DNA of 64,000 bases from CAYFIW01 sp964500645 (lineage in GTDB: Bacteria > Chloroflexota > Dehalococcoidia > Lucifugimonadales > UBA826): the NCBI GenBank assembly GCA_964500645.1, contig CAZCOH010000001.1, positions 62,001-126,000 of the forward strand. The letters run 5' to 3'. The notes under the pieces are model-generated. The model searched no databases. It saw only the letters and a program-made list of their open reading frames with translations, and was not told the DNA's origin. A program made the position numbers and the translations under genes. The first letter of the stretch is position 1. Each line of letters opens with the position of its first letter. Shown here piece after piece: positions 16,665-26,112 of this stretch.

Positions 16665-16677
16665 GAAATTTCCTACA
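16660..16677. promoter_or_regulatory. 18-bp perfect palindrome spanning the lexA stop codon
   Basis: The sequence TGTAGGAAA/TTTCCTACA is a perfect palindrome containing the lexA TAG. It has no loop, which fits a dimeric protein site better than a terminator. It lies about 125 bp upstream of the copper ATPase start and shares TGTAG...CTACA half-sites with the palindrome at 45191. Confidence 0.5.
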
Positions 16678-16701
16678 CCAACAAATAATTTTGATTATCT
16701 C

Positions 16702-16741
16702 AGGGACTGATTCCGCGCCGGAGTCGGTCTCTTTGGTTTGT
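16702..16741 (+). terminator. Intrinsic terminator after lexA
   Basis: AGGGACTGATTCC pairs with GGAGTCGGTCTCT (a few G-U pairs) around a GCGCC loop, about 13 bp in all, followed by TTGGTTTG. The stem is GC-rich compared with its surroundings. It should end lexA transcription before the copper ATPase gene, whose TATAAT (16748-16753) follows directly. Confidence 0.6.
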
Positions 16742-16800
16742 AAGAGATATAATCGTTCAGCAGATAATTCCTTTAGAAAAGACTCTTAAGGTGGGAAATA

Positions 16801-19248
16801 TTGGCGGAAGCAGTTATGCCCGGGATTAACAAAATCACCCTCCCTGTTACAGGTATGACCTGTGCTGCCTGCGTAGTTCACGTATCAGCTGCTCTTGAAA
16901 AACTCCCGGAAGTTTTGGAAACAGATGTAAACCTGACTACTGAAAAGGCCACGATAAGCCTGACCGATGAGCTCGCTTCAATTCACCTCATATCGGACAC
17001 GCTGAAAAAGGCCGGTTATGGACTGGCCAGCAGCTCTGTAATCCTATCGATCGGCAAAATGACATGTGCCGCCTGTGTATCTCACGTGGAAACTGGGATA
17101 AGTTCTGTGAATGGAGTCCTATCTTGCTCTGTAAATCTCGCCACAGAAAAAGCTAATGTGAACTACCTCCCTGAAATCACTTCAACATTTGAAATAATCA
17201 ACGCTGTTGAAAAAACAGGTTATACGGCCGAGAGAATTGACTCGGATGATTACAGTTATGGGGAAACATCGAGCGAAACAAGGATATTGACTAAGAAAAT
17301 AGCCCTTGGAGGATTTACCTCTGTACTCATAGCCTTGACCAATATATTCCCGTCATTGAAAGAAGTCGGAGACATAAACCCTCAGTACATCTTTCTTGCT
17401 ATGGCAACAGGTGTTCAATTCTGGTCCGGCAGTCACTTCTACATAAGCTCATGGTCGGCGCTAAAACTCAAGACCACAAACATGAACACACTGGTAGTAC
17501 TTGGGACAACAGTTGCCTATTTATATAGCCTCGTTATTACAATCACGGAAGCCATTGGAATTGACTTTGGTGATGGGCAAACTCATTATTCAGCATCAAG
17601 TTCCATAATCACACTTGTTTTAGTCGGTCGTTTATTAGAGACAAAAGCCCGAAAAAAAGCATCGAATTCAATAAGATCTCTTCTCAATCTCAGTCCAAAA
17701 ATCGCAAGAGTTATCAGATCAACAGAAGTGGAAATTCCTAGAGATGAACTCATTGTGGGAGACAAAATCATCGTCAGACCGGGTGAAAGTTTTCCCACGG
17801 ATGGATTAATTTATGAAGGCAGAGGAACAGTAGATGAATCGATGCTTACAGGTGAAAGCATACCTGCGCTAAAAGAGACGGGAAGTTATGTTTTCGGGTC
17901 TACGGTAAATGGGACTAATACCTTTCAATACACAGCTACAAAGGTTGGAAAAGACACGCTTCACTCAAAAATCATTAAGCTTGTCGAAGAGGCACAGAAC
18001 TCAAAGGCTCCTATACAAAGACTAGCCGACCAGATATCAGGTATTTTTGTTCCTGTCGTTCTTCTTATCGCCCTCCTGACTTTCTGTGCATGGTTTATAT
18101 TCGAGCCATCCCGATCATTGAATACGGCCATGATTACAACCGTAGCAGTCCTTGTAATAGCCTGTCCCTGTGCGATGGGCCTCGCGACACCAACCGCAAT
18201 AGTTGTTGGAACTGGAAGAGGAGCAACTATGGGTATTCTTTTTAGAAATGCACAATCACTGGAAACTTCGCAAAAAATCGATACCGTAGTCTTCGACAAA
18301 ACTGGCACTCTCACGTACGGCACTCCACGTGTGGAATCAATATGGGAAGTGGAACTAACTCGATCAGAAATTCTCAAATATGCCGGATCAGTCAGCCGAC
18401 GATCTGAACATGTTTTGGCAAAATCGATAGCTGAAACCGCTTTTCAAGAAAGTATAAAATTAAGTAACCCAGAAGACTTCCAAGCTCATCCAGGTATGGG
18501 ATCCATAGCCAAGGTCGATGGAAAGACTGTTGCAATCGGTAACAGGGCTTTTTTACTTGAAATGGGTTTGGCTGTAGACAGCAAGACAAATGGATCCACA
18601 GAAACACTGGTCATGGTTGACGATGAATTAGCAGGTGTCATCAACTTTACAGACGAGCCAAGAAAAGAAGCCAAAAAAAGTATTGAATTGCTTAAAAAAA
18701 TGGGAATGACCGTGGTACTGCTAAGTGGAGACAACCTGACTGTAGCGAATAAAACAGCCTCGTTGTTGGGGATATCTGAAGTAGAAGCAGAGGCACTTCC
18801 AGATCAGAAATTAGAGTACATAAAAAATCTCCAATCAAAAGGAAAAGTTGTTGCAATGGTCGGAGATGGCATAAACGATGCACCTGCCCTCGCTCAGTCA
18901 GATATAGGAATATCTATGGGAGGAGGAACCGACGCAGCTATAGAAGCCGGAGATATAACACTTGTAAGAGAAGATCTACGGACTCTACCTGAGGCTGTTT
19001 CTTTGAGTAGAGTCACGATGAGAAAGATAAAACAAAATTTATTCTGGGCCTTTGCTTATAACATTTTCCTCATACCGGTTGCGGCAGGTTTACTTCATTT
19101 AATTCTAGGAACTGACGGGACCATTTCATTAACACCTTTAGTTAATAGTGATGGGTTTATGAACCCAATCGCAGCTTCGTGTGCGATGGCCCTCAGCTCA
19201 ATATGTGTCGTTTTAAATTCAATCCATCTCAGAAAGGTTCGTCTGTAG
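16801..19248 (+). CDS. copA: Copper-translocating P1B-type ATPase
   Basis: Begins with TTG at 16801 after AAGGTGGG. The 815-residue product has two N-terminal heavy-metal-associated domains (GMTCAACVVH and GKMTCAACVSHV). Eight membrane helices are expected. The intramembrane CPC motif (IACPCAMGLATPTA), phosphorylation site DKTGTLT, TGES actuator loop and GDGINDAPALAQSD hinge are all present. The pattern is that of Cu(I) exporters. It pumps copper out of the cytoplasm at the cost of ATP. A small YHS protein gene follows, and a cupredoxin lipoprotein gene lies nearby, so this is a copper-handling patch. No CsoR or CueR regulator gene is seen next to it. Confidence 0.94.
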   Translation: MAEAVMPGINKITLPVTGMTCAACVVHVSAALEKLPEVLETDVNLTTEKATISLTDELASIHLISDTLKKAGYGLASSSVILSIGKMTCAACVSHVETGISSVNGVLSCSVNLATEKANVNYLPEITSTFEIINAVEKTGYTAERIDSDDYSYGETSSETRILTKKIALGGFTSVLIALTNIFPSLKEVGDINPQYIFLAMATGVQFWSGSHFYISSWSALKLKTTNMNTLVVLGTTVAYLYSLVITITEAIGIDFGDGQTHYSASSSIITLVLVGRLLETKARKKASNSIRSLLNLSPKIARVIRSTEVEIPRDELIVGDKIIVRPGESFPTDGLIYEGRGTVDESMLTGESIPALKETGSYVFGSTVNGTNTFQYTATKVGKDTLHSKIIKLVEEAQNSKAPIQRLADQISGIFVPVVLLIALLTFCAWFIFEPSRSLNTAMITTVAVLVIACPCAMGLATPTAIVVGTGRGATMGILFRNAQSLETSQKIDTVVFDKTGTLTYGTPRVESIWEVELTRSEILKYAGSVSRRSEHVLAKSIAETAFQESIKLSNPEDFQAHPGMGSIAKVDGKTVAIGNRAFLLEMGLAVDSKTNGSTETLVMVDDELAGVINFTDEPRKEAKKSIELLKKMGMTVVLLSGDNLTVANKTASLLGISEVEAEALPDQKLEYIKNLQSKGKVVAMVGDGINDAPALAQSDIGISMGGGTDAAIEAGDITLVREDLRTLPEAVSLSRVTMRKIKQNLFWAFAYNIFLIPVAAGLLHLILGTDGTISLTPLVNSDGFMNPIAASCAMALSSICVVLNSIHLRKVRL

Positions 19249-19292
19249 TTGTAATATAGTGTTACTCAAACCTACAACTTCTTGAGGATTGC

Positions 19293-19496
19293 ATGAAATT
19301 ACCTTTATTTCGGAAACGTCAGAGTCCCAATTCAATTGATCCCGTGTGCGATATGGAAGTAACGACAAAAAATCCAGCAGGAGGGTCGTGGAAATACAAG
19401 GGAATTACATACATGTTCTGTGCAACCGGGTGCAAAATAGCTTTTCAAAAAGAACCAGACAGTTATATATCTGGCGACAAGAAAATAGAGATGTAA
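19293..19496 (+). CDS. YHS-domain small protein
   Basis: The 67-residue product carries a YHS domain: DPVCDMEVTTKNP, GSWKYKGITYMFCATGCKIAFQKEPDSYI. Three Cys positions (Cys in DPVCD, FCATGC) suit metal binding. YHS domains are often fused to or encoded beside copper/heavy-metal ATPases, and this gene follows copA by 44 bp. It probably binds copper or another soft metal, but this is inferred from context. Confidence 0.88.
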   Translation: MKLPLFRKRQSPNSIDPVCDMEVTTKNPAGGSWKYKGITYMFCATGCKIAFQKEPDSYISGDKKIEM

Positions 19497-19545
19497 CTTC
19501 AGGAAACTTTTGAGGGATATCATCTATAATTATTGACCTAATAAA

Positions 19546-19631
19546 GCCGAAGTGGCGGAATGGTAGACGCGCTGGTCTCAAAAACCAGTGGGAGCAATCC
19601 CGTGTGAGTTCGAGTCTCACCTTCGGCACCA
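19546..19631 (+). tRNA. tRNA-Leu (anticodon CAA)
   Basis: Acceptor arms GCCGAAG (19546-19552) and CTTCGGC (19621-19627) pair fully. The anticodon stem CTGGT/ACCAG encloses loop CTCAAAA with anticodon CAA at 19579-19581. A long variable arm (GGGAGCAATCCC) marks it as a class II tRNA. The T loop is GTTCGAG-like. CCA is encoded at 19629-19631. It decodes UUG. Confidence 0.97.
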
Positions 19632-19688
19632 AATCTCTGAATATCCCTGAAACCTTGAATGTTTTATGAGGTTGAAACAATCTGATTA

Positions 19689-20390
19689 ATGGATTCAATC
19701 AAACCTACTAACTCATCACCCTTGGAACAATTTTCTATATTGTCCAAATCCAAACAATTAGATCTCGCTAAATTGGCACTCTTGTTTGCGATGTATGAAT
19801 ATCCTGACCTCAACATAGATGAGGAACTCCAATCACTCGATTCCCTGGCATCTGTAGCAAAGACAAGAATAAATCCAGATTCAGATCCTATTTCCCAGAT
19901 CAATGCACTCAGTGAATATCTATTTGACGAAGTTGGTTTTCAGGGAAACTATGAAGACTATTACGATCCTAGAAATTCCTTCCTCAACGAAGTCCTAAAC
20001 AGGAGACAGGGAATCCCAATTACGCTTTCTCTGCTTTATATGGAAGTCGGGAAAAGATTGGGTATACAGCTGGAGGGTGTAGGAATGCCTGGTCATTTTC
20101 TAGTGCGTATGAAAAATGACCACGCAGGTCTATATATAGACCCATTCCATAGAGGAATATTATTGTCACAAGAGGAATGCGCCAAAATGCTTGAAGCAAT
20201 TGCCGGGCAATCCATTATTTGGGACCAAAATTACCTGACACCAGTCAATAATATTGAACTGATCTCCAGACTGATCAGAAATGTTCACGCAATATATACT
20301 CACAGAAACGAAACAACTAGAATTCTCACCATTGAGAAATATTTATTAGCCGCCCAGTTTTCAATGCAGGAACAGATAAAATCTGAATAA
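19689..20390 (+). CDS. SirB1/transglutaminase-like family protein
   Basis: The 233-residue product has the SirB1-family transglutaminase-like core: NYEDYYDPRNSFLNEVLNRRQGIPITLSLLYMEVGKRLGIQLEGVGMPGHFLVRM, then YIDPFHRG. The usual Cys of true transglutaminases is replaced (RRQGIPITLS), as in SirB1 proteins, so catalysis is doubtful. His (PGHF) and Asp (YIDPF) positions are kept. Homologues are widespread and poorly characterised. No clear ribosome site is seen before the ATG; GAGG lies about 19 bp upstream. It ends 7 bp from the converging flavin monooxygenase gene. Confidence 0.85.
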   Translation: MDSIKPTNSSPLEQFSILSKSKQLDLAKLALLFAMYEYPDLNIDEELQSLDSLASVAKTRINPDSDPISQINALSEYLFDEVGFQGNYEDYYDPRNSFLNEVLNRRQGIPITLSLLYMEVGKRLGIQLEGVGMPGHFLVRMKNDHAGLYIDPFHRGILLSQEECAKMLEAIAGQSIIWDQNYLTPVNNIELISRLIRNVHAIYTHRNETTRILTIEKYLLAAQFSMQEQIKSE

Positions 20391-20397
20391 TAAAAGC

Positions 20398-21756
20398 TTA
20401 CTGGTCATAAGTTGTGCGCCATGCCCCAATGGCGGGTCGGTCCAACCCAAGATGATGCCTCAACGTAGGCCCTGTGTAGTCTTCCCTGTAGACCCCGCGT
20501 TTTTGTAATTCAGGAACAACAAACTTCACAAAATCCTCAAACGCACCGGGCTGGTGGGTTGGGCCAACTACAAACCCATCGCATGCCGGAGAGTGAAACC
20601 ATTCTTCCATCTCATCAGCAACCTCTTTTGGCCCACCGACAAATGTGATGCTATCACTTAATAAGCCTCTTCTGGTTATACGCATAAAATCCCGCACCGT
20701 TGGATTCGTGACCCCGGTGGAAATAACCCTGTCCCTCATTGCTTGCATACCCTGAAGACCTTCAAGCTCTTCATCTGTAAATTCTTCATCCATTCCCTTT
20801 TTAGCAAAATCGAAGTTGAGAGCTTCAGATAAAAGTAACAACTGATCCATATCATTAGAGAGCAACTCATATGCCGCTTTTTTGTCTTCTGCCTCACTTT
20901 TAGTCTCAGCCACAATTGGATACATGAGAGCAGCAATCTTCATATGGTCAGGATTACGACCAGCGTCTTCAGCGGCTAATTTTAAAGCAGAATATTCAAC
21001 TTTCCCTACTTCACTATTCCTGTAACCTGCAAATATCAACTCCCCCCACCGGGCGGCAAACTCCTTGCCCCTGGAACTCGCACCGGCCTGCATCACTACT
21101 GGGTGGCCCTGCGGGCTCCGAGGTACGGTGAAAGGGCCCCGGGAACTGAGAAATTCACCTTTATAGTCGATGCGCCGAACTTTGTCCGGATGGGCGTATA
21201 AGTTGTTTACCTTATCCACGACTACAGCATCATCATCCCAAGAATCCCAATGCCTTAAAACAACCTCTACAAATTCATCCGCACGGTCGTACCTGAGGTC
21301 ATGTTCCGTGTGGCTCTCCCTACCCATATTCAAAGCCTCGTTGTCGTTGACTGATGTCACCACATTCCAGGCAGCTCTTCCTTTAGTCATCAAATCTAGA
21401 GTTTGAAACAATCGAGCAACGTGAAAAGGCTCAAAATAGGTAGTGGAATAAGTAGCGCCTAACCCAAGATGCTTTGTCACGGAACCCATCGTCATCAAGC
21501 AAGTTACTGCATCCAGCTTGGTACATCGAATCCCGTTCTTTACAGTCTCGGAGTGATCACCGGCATACATATCAGGCATCGCAAGTCTGTCATCAAAAAA
21601 TCCAACATCAAATTTTCCATGTTCTAAGACCTGAGCGATGTGCTGGTAGTATTCCGGCGAATAAGTATCGATACGTGCCTCCGGATGCCTCCAGGAAGAA
21701 GGCAAAGTCGTGCAATTCTGAGCTTGAAGAAAAGCAACCAGTGACATTTGGCGCAT
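20398..21756 (-). CDS. Luciferase-like FMN-dependent monooxygenase (NtaA/SnaA/DszA family)
   Basis: The 452-residue product has the family marks of nitrilotriacetate/dibenzothiophene-sulfone monooxygenases: long N-terminal region with WRHPEARID and KFDVGFFDDRL, GLGATYSTTYFEPFHVARLFQTLDLMTKGRAAWNVVTS, and RVRRIDYKGEFLSSRGPF-type insertion. These enzymes use FMNH2 from a partner reductase and oxygen to cleave C-N or C-S bonds. AGGAGAGGA precedes the ATG. No reductase is adjacent; one lies at 47.5 kb. SAR202 genomes are noted for many such enzymes, thought to attack recalcitrant organics. The substrate is unknown. Confidence 0.92.
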   Translation of the reverse strand: MRQMSLVAFLQAQNCTTLPSSWRHPEARIDTYSPEYYQHIAQVLEHGKFDVGFFDDRLAMPDMYAGDHSETVKNGIRCTKLDAVTCLMTMGSVTKHLGLGATYSTTYFEPFHVARLFQTLDLMTKGRAAWNVVTSVNDNEALNMGRESHTEHDLRYDRADEFVEVVLRHWDSWDDDAVVVDKVNNLYAHPDKVRRIDYKGEFLSSRGPFTVPRSPQGHPVVMQAGASSRGKEFAARWGELIFAGYRNSEVGKVEYSALKLAAEDAGRNPDHMKIAALMYPIVAETKSEAEDKKAAYELLSNDMDQLLLLSEALNFDFAKKGMDEEFTDEELEGLQGMQAMRDRVISTGVTNPTVRDFMRITRRGLLSDSITFVGGPKEVADEMEEWFHSPACDGFVVGPTHQPGAFEDFVKFVVPELQKRGVYREDYTGPTLRHHLGLDRPAIGAWRTTYDQ

Positions 21757-21864
21757 AGAAATCCTCTCCTGAGCTTAATTCTACTTGTATTTAACGGCTA
21801 CACCTTACAGTGTAATTCCGATACAGTACACATGACGTCACAACGAGTTACTGGAGGGCTGTAT

Positions 21865-23244
21865 ATGGTCGAAATTAACGAGGGAGAAATACTCAGGCAA
21901 AAATCTCTTGATTTTCTATGGATGCAAAATAGAGACTGGGTGGAAATGGCGGAAGGTGGGGATCCTCTCATCATCGAAACTGGAACCGGCATAAGAGTAA
22001 CAGACTCAAACGGAAAATCATGGATTGATGTGAACGGGGGGTATACATCCGTAAACGTCGGGTATGGCAGACAGGAAATTGTAGATGCTGCCCATGACCA
22101 GATGGAAAAATTGCCATATTTCCCACAGGGTTCAGCCACTATACCTACGATAAATCTTGCCAAAAAATTATCTGAGATAACACCAGGTAATTTAACAAGA
22201 ACATTCCCTGTAAGCGGAGGGTCAGAAGCGAACGAAACAGCATTAAAAATTGCACGAGCATTTCACTCACGTCGTGGAGAAAACGGCCGCTACAAGGTCA
22301 TAAGCAGAAAGGGGTCATATCACGGTACAACTGGTGGAGTGTTATGGACGGGAAGTAATCCAGCCACCCCTAGAAGCGACTTTGAACCACCATATCCAGG
22401 AATGTTGTATGCGCCACAACCTAACCCTTATAGATGCGAATACGGGGGGAAGACAAGCTCTGAATGTGCAGTTCTTTGCGCGAATGCTGTTGAGACTTTA
22501 ATTATAGAAAATGACCCCGATACAATCGCGGCATTTATCGCTGAGCCAATCGCTACCCCCCTTGGATGCCCGGTACCAGGTGAAGAATATTGGCCAATGA
22601 TAAGAAATATCTGCGATAAATATGGGGTTGTACTTATAGCGGACGAGGTGATTTGTGGCTTTGGACGCACAGGAAAGATGTTCGCTAGTGAACACTGGAA
22701 TCTCGAACCCGACATGATGAGTGTAGCTAAAGGAATAATTAGCAGCTATCTTCCTCTAGCTGCCACCATAGTTTCAGAGAACATAGCAAGCCAGTTTGCT
22801 GGTGATGGTAATCAATTGAGGCACGTTTTTACCTCCAGTGGCCATCCAGTTGCAGCCGCAGCGTCCTTAAAAAACATAGAGATAATCGAGAAAGAAAACC
22901 TCGTTCATAACGCCGCAACTACTGGGGACTATTTTAAATCTAGATTGATTGAACTGAAGGATAAGCACGAGATAATTGGTGATGTTCGTGGAATAGGACT
23001 CTTATTATCAATGGAACTTGTGAGTAACAGGGATACAAAAGAAGGGTTCGCTAAAGAACTAAAACTGGCGGATAGGTTAAACCATAAATTCAGATCTGAA
23101 GGCCTGATCTTTAGGGCCAGTGGACATATCCTTAATTTTGGCCCCCCGATATGCATAACTCCGTCAGAGGTGGATGAAATAGTAGATTCAGTAGACAGAA
23201 TCATAAAAAGTCTTTCCAGAGAAATTGGTATTGGGTCCAGTTAA
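21865..23244 (+). CDS. Class III (omega) aminotransferase, copy 1
   Basis: Start chosen at ATG 21865, which has GGAGGG 7 bp upstream and gives 459 residues, matching the neighbouring paralogue; longer frames run back into the divergent gene. The product has the fold-type I PLP features TFPVSGGSEANETALKIARAFH, VLIADEVICGFGRTGKMFASEHW and the PLP lysine in MMSVAKGIISSYLPL. It transfers amino groups between omega-amino compounds or beta-amino acids and keto acids. A second copy follows 39 bp downstream. A GEKTSSECAVLC-like Cys insertion (about residues 190-205) is shared by both copies. Confidence 0.92.
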   Translation: MVEINEGEILRQKSLDFLWMQNRDWVEMAEGGDPLIIETGTGIRVTDSNGKSWIDVNGGYTSVNVGYGRQEIVDAAHDQMEKLPYFPQGSATIPTINLAKKLSEITPGNLTRTFPVSGGSEANETALKIARAFHSRRGENGRYKVISRKGSYHGTTGGVLWTGSNPATPRSDFEPPYPGMLYAPQPNPYRCEYGGKTSSECAVLCANAVETLIIENDPDTIAAFIAEPIATPLGCPVPGEEYWPMIRNICDKYGVVLIADEVICGFGRTGKMFASEHWNLEPDMMSVAKGIISSYLPLAATIVSENIASQFAGDGNQLRHVFTSSGHPVAAAASLKNIEIIEKENLVHNAATTGDYFKSRLIELKDKHEIIGDVRGIGLLLSMELVSNRDTKEGFAKELKLADRLNHKFRSEGLIFRASGHILNFGPPICITPSEVDEIVDSVDRIIKSLSREIGIGSS

Positions 23245-23283
23245 TACACTCAAACTCTGACGCAGCAAAAACAAGGAGTAGGA

Positions 23284-24666
23284 ATGGTAAATACAAACCA
23301 CACTTCAGACGACATAAGCGATCTAAAGTCATCTGCTTTATCACATCTATGGATGCACAATCGCGACTGGGTCAAAACAGGAGAGGATGGTGGTCCCGAC
23401 ATAATGGTGGAAGGAAGCGGAATTTATGTCACCGACATTCAAGGCAAGACCTGGATTGATGTTAACGGAGGATATAATTCTGTAAACGCAGGGTATGGAA
23501 GGAAAAAGATCGCAGATCGATCAGCAGACCAAATGCGTCGCCTTCAATATTTCCCTCAGGGCACTACCACAGCACCCCTAATCCAACTTTCTGAAAAGAT
23601 CGCATCCATAAGCCCGGGGGATTTGCAAAGAACCTGGCCAGTAAGTGGAGGGTCGGAAGCAAATGAGACTGCAATAAAAATCGCTAGGTCCTATCACAAG
23701 CGGACAGGAGATACTGGACGATACAAAATTATAAGTAGAGTCGGGTCTTACCATGGAGCTACCGGAGGCGTGATGTGGCTTGGAGGAACAGGTGCAATCA
23801 GGTCAGATTATGAACCAGCAATATCAGGTATGGTATACGCCCCCCAACCAAACCCATACAGATGTCAATTTGGGCCCAATTCTGCAGAAGAATGTGCAAT
23901 CAAATGTGCTCAGGCCATAGAAGATTTGATATTGCTTCACGGTCCAGAAACTATCGCTGCATTAATCGCGGAACCCGTCTCAGCATCATCAATAGCGGCA
24001 GTCCCCGGTGACCCTTATTGGCCTATGATAAGAGAAATATGCGATAAATACGGTGTCCTCCTGATTGCCGACGAGGTGATAACCGGCTTCGGAAGAACAG
24101 GAAAAATGTTTGCAACCGAGCACTGGGACATAGTCCCCGATTTAATGACTGTGGCAAAAGGCATTACCAGTAGCTACCTACCACTTGCAGCGACAGTTTG
24201 CACAACTGGAGTCTCTGAAGTATTTGCGGGGGAGCAAAATACATTTAAGCAGGCTCTCACCTTCGGCGGCCACCCAGTATGTGCAGAGGCAGCACTAGCT
24301 AACATAGAAATCATAGAGCAAGAAAAACTGGTGGAAAACTCTGCTAACGTCGGCAAATATCTTCTGAAAAAGCTTAATGGATTAAAAGAAATTCACCCTT
24401 TAATAGGTGATTGCAGAGGATTAGGCCTTCTATCAGGGGTAGAGTTAGTAAAGGATCAGAAAACAAAAGAAAGTTTTACCCCAGAATCTGGATTGGCAGA
24501 CAAACTGTCTAAAGCGTTTCGCCAAAACGGTCTTATTTTATTCTCAACAGAAAAAGGATTCACTGTTGGACCACCTCTTTGCATTATTGAAAAAGAGGTA
24601 GACGAAATAGTGGCAAAGATTGATGCATCTCTTTCAGAAGTGGAAACGCAAATAAAAATCGGGTAG
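23284..24666 (+). CDS. Class III (omega) aminotransferase, copy 2
   Basis: The 460-residue product is a clear paralogue of the preceding gene over its full length (shared HLWMHNRDWVKTGEDGG, QPNPYRC, SGGSEANETAIKIARSYH, LLIADEVITGFGRTGKMFATEHW, PLP lysine in LMTVAKGITSSYLPLAA). AAGGAGTAGGA precedes the ATG. Both are likely co-transcribed and may form a heteromer or act on related amines. The TAG stop directly abuts the stop of the converging MFS gene. Substrate is not deducible. Confidence 0.92.
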   Translation: MVNTNHTSDDISDLKSSALSHLWMHNRDWVKTGEDGGPDIMVEGSGIYVTDIQGKTWIDVNGGYNSVNAGYGRKKIADRSADQMRRLQYFPQGTTTAPLIQLSEKIASISPGDLQRTWPVSGGSEANETAIKIARSYHKRTGDTGRYKIISRVGSYHGATGGVMWLGGTGAIRSDYEPAISGMVYAPQPNPYRCQFGPNSAEECAIKCAQAIEDLILLHGPETIAALIAEPVSASSIAAVPGDPYWPMIREICDKYGVLLIADEVITGFGRTGKMFATEHWDIVPDLMTVAKGITSSYLPLAATVCTTGVSEVFAGEQNTFKQALTFGGHPVCAEAALANIEIIEQEKLVENSANVGKYLLKKLNGLKEIHPLIGDCRGLGLLSGVELVKDQKTKESFTPESGLADKLSKAFRQNGLILFSTEKGFTVGPPLCIIEKEVDEIVAKIDASLSEVETQIKIG

Positions 24667-25962
24667 CTAAACCCCTGGAGCAGCAGGGCGTTTTGCTGCT
24701 GCCATAAAAAAAGCACCAATCAACATAACAAAAGACGTAACAATAAATGTCATTCTGTAATCTCCCTGAATATCAGCCATATAACCAGCAAGAACGGGGG
24801 CCGCTATGGAAAATGGTATGCCAATAGACTGTAGCCATCCTCGTATTACACCTTGAGATTGTCTGCCAAAGTATTCTCCCTGTAAGGCGTTCATAACAGG
24901 CGTTCTGATACCCCATCCGATGCCATAGAAAATTGCATATGCAAAAGCAAGTGACACTCGGTCCGCAATTCCAAGTATGAAAACGGAAATTGCCATCGAA
25001 AAAGTAGCAAATCCAACAATGAAATTTTTAGGCATACGATCTCCAAGTATTCCCCCGATCAACCGGGAGGGAACATTGGAAATGCTAGCGACCATCCAAA
25101 CAAAAGCCGCCGTAGTTCTTTCAAAACCTAGGCCCTGTTCCAAGTGCAAAAAAAGGTGAACCTGGGCCGTCCCCATTCCTAAGTTACCTAGAGCCGATCC
25201 CACTGCAACAAACCAAAAAGCACGAGTCATTAAAGATTGACGAAGCGTGAAGTCATAATCGACTACTTCAGAAGACCTGCCACTACCTGAATTTTCATTC
25301 AATGGGGAGGAATCTCCATCTGGTTGTAAACCATACAATTCAGGCTTTGTCCTCAATAACATGGCACACGGCAAACCAACTACCCATACAACCAGTCCTG
25401 AACCTATTGCAGATTCCCGCCAACCAATTGATGTCTGCAAAAATACCAGCAGCGGAACACCCACTATCCCAGCAGCCGAAAATCCCAGCAACATGATGGA
25501 ATTCGCTATTGTCCGCCTCCTTCGAAACCAATTATTTACAGTCACAGATAGAACTAGTAATCCCTGCAAACCTGTGCCTAATACGATCACCATACTTGCA
25601 AGGTAATACATCCATAGAGAATCTATAAATCCAAACAATATGAATCCCAGACCAAGTATAAACACACCTGACATAACAACCTTACGAGGACCTAAACTAT
25701 CTATTAGATATCCCTCCACAGGACCAAGTACCGCACTTTGTACTTGTGTCACTGAACGTGGTCCGGCCAATATTGCTCTATTCCATCCAAATCCGTTATG
25801 AAGAGGTCCCAGATAAGTTGTAAAACCCTGGAATGCAATTCCCTGAAGAAATTGGCCCACCATACCAACCGCCACTATTACCCATCCATAAAATATCCGC
25901 TCGCCAAGAAACGGTATTTTAGGAAGAGTTTTTGTTTTCATTTCGAGATTTTCTTCAGTCAT
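24667..25962 (-). CDS. MFS transporter
   Basis: The 431-residue product has about 12 hydrophobic segments. It shows the loop 2-3 type motif LIDSLGPRKVVMSGVFILG and a central hydrophilic loop (GDSSPLNENSGSGRSSEV) between two six-helix halves. The pattern resembles the oxalate/formate or monocarboxylate (OFA/MCP) branch of the major facilitator superfamily. It likely carries an organic anion across the membrane. It converges with the aminotransferase pair, stop touching stop, and may import their substrate or export a product. No convincing ribosome site is seen, and an alternative ATG lies at 25941. Confidence 0.88.
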   Translation of the reverse strand: MTEENLEMKTKTLPKIPFLGERIFYGWVIVAVGMVGQFLQGIAFQGFTTYLGPLHNGFGWNRAILAGPRSVTQVQSAVLGPVEGYLIDSLGPRKVVMSGVFILGLGFILFGFIDSLWMYYLASMVIVLGTGLQGLLVLSVTVNNWFRRRRTIANSIMLLGFSAAGIVGVPLLVFLQTSIGWRESAIGSGLVVWVVGLPCAMLLRTKPELYGLQPDGDSSPLNENSGSGRSSEVVDYDFTLRQSLMTRAFWFVAVGSALGNLGMGTAQVHLFLHLEQGLGFERTTAAFVWMVASISNVPSRLIGGILGDRMPKNFIVGFATFSMAISVFILGIADRVSLAFAYAIFYGIGWGIRTPVMNALQGEYFGRQSQGVIRGWLQSIGIPFSIAAPVLAGYMADIQGDYRMTFIVTSFVMLIGAFFMAAAKRPAAPGV

Positions 25963-26112
25963 TACATCTTGGCTCTAAAACTATTTTTGTGAACACAGGC
26001 TATATGTACATTCTTGCACATAACCAATTTTTGCCTCGTAACGAAAAATGGAGTAACAGTGTTAATATCTGACCATAAACTTACCAATAAACGATATTCA
26101 TGAGGAAAACAG

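Noticed and set aside
21748..21864. Longer N-terminus for the first aminotransferase
   Set aside because: It overlaps the divergent gene's start region, has no family similarity, and a strong ribosome site lies at the later ATG.
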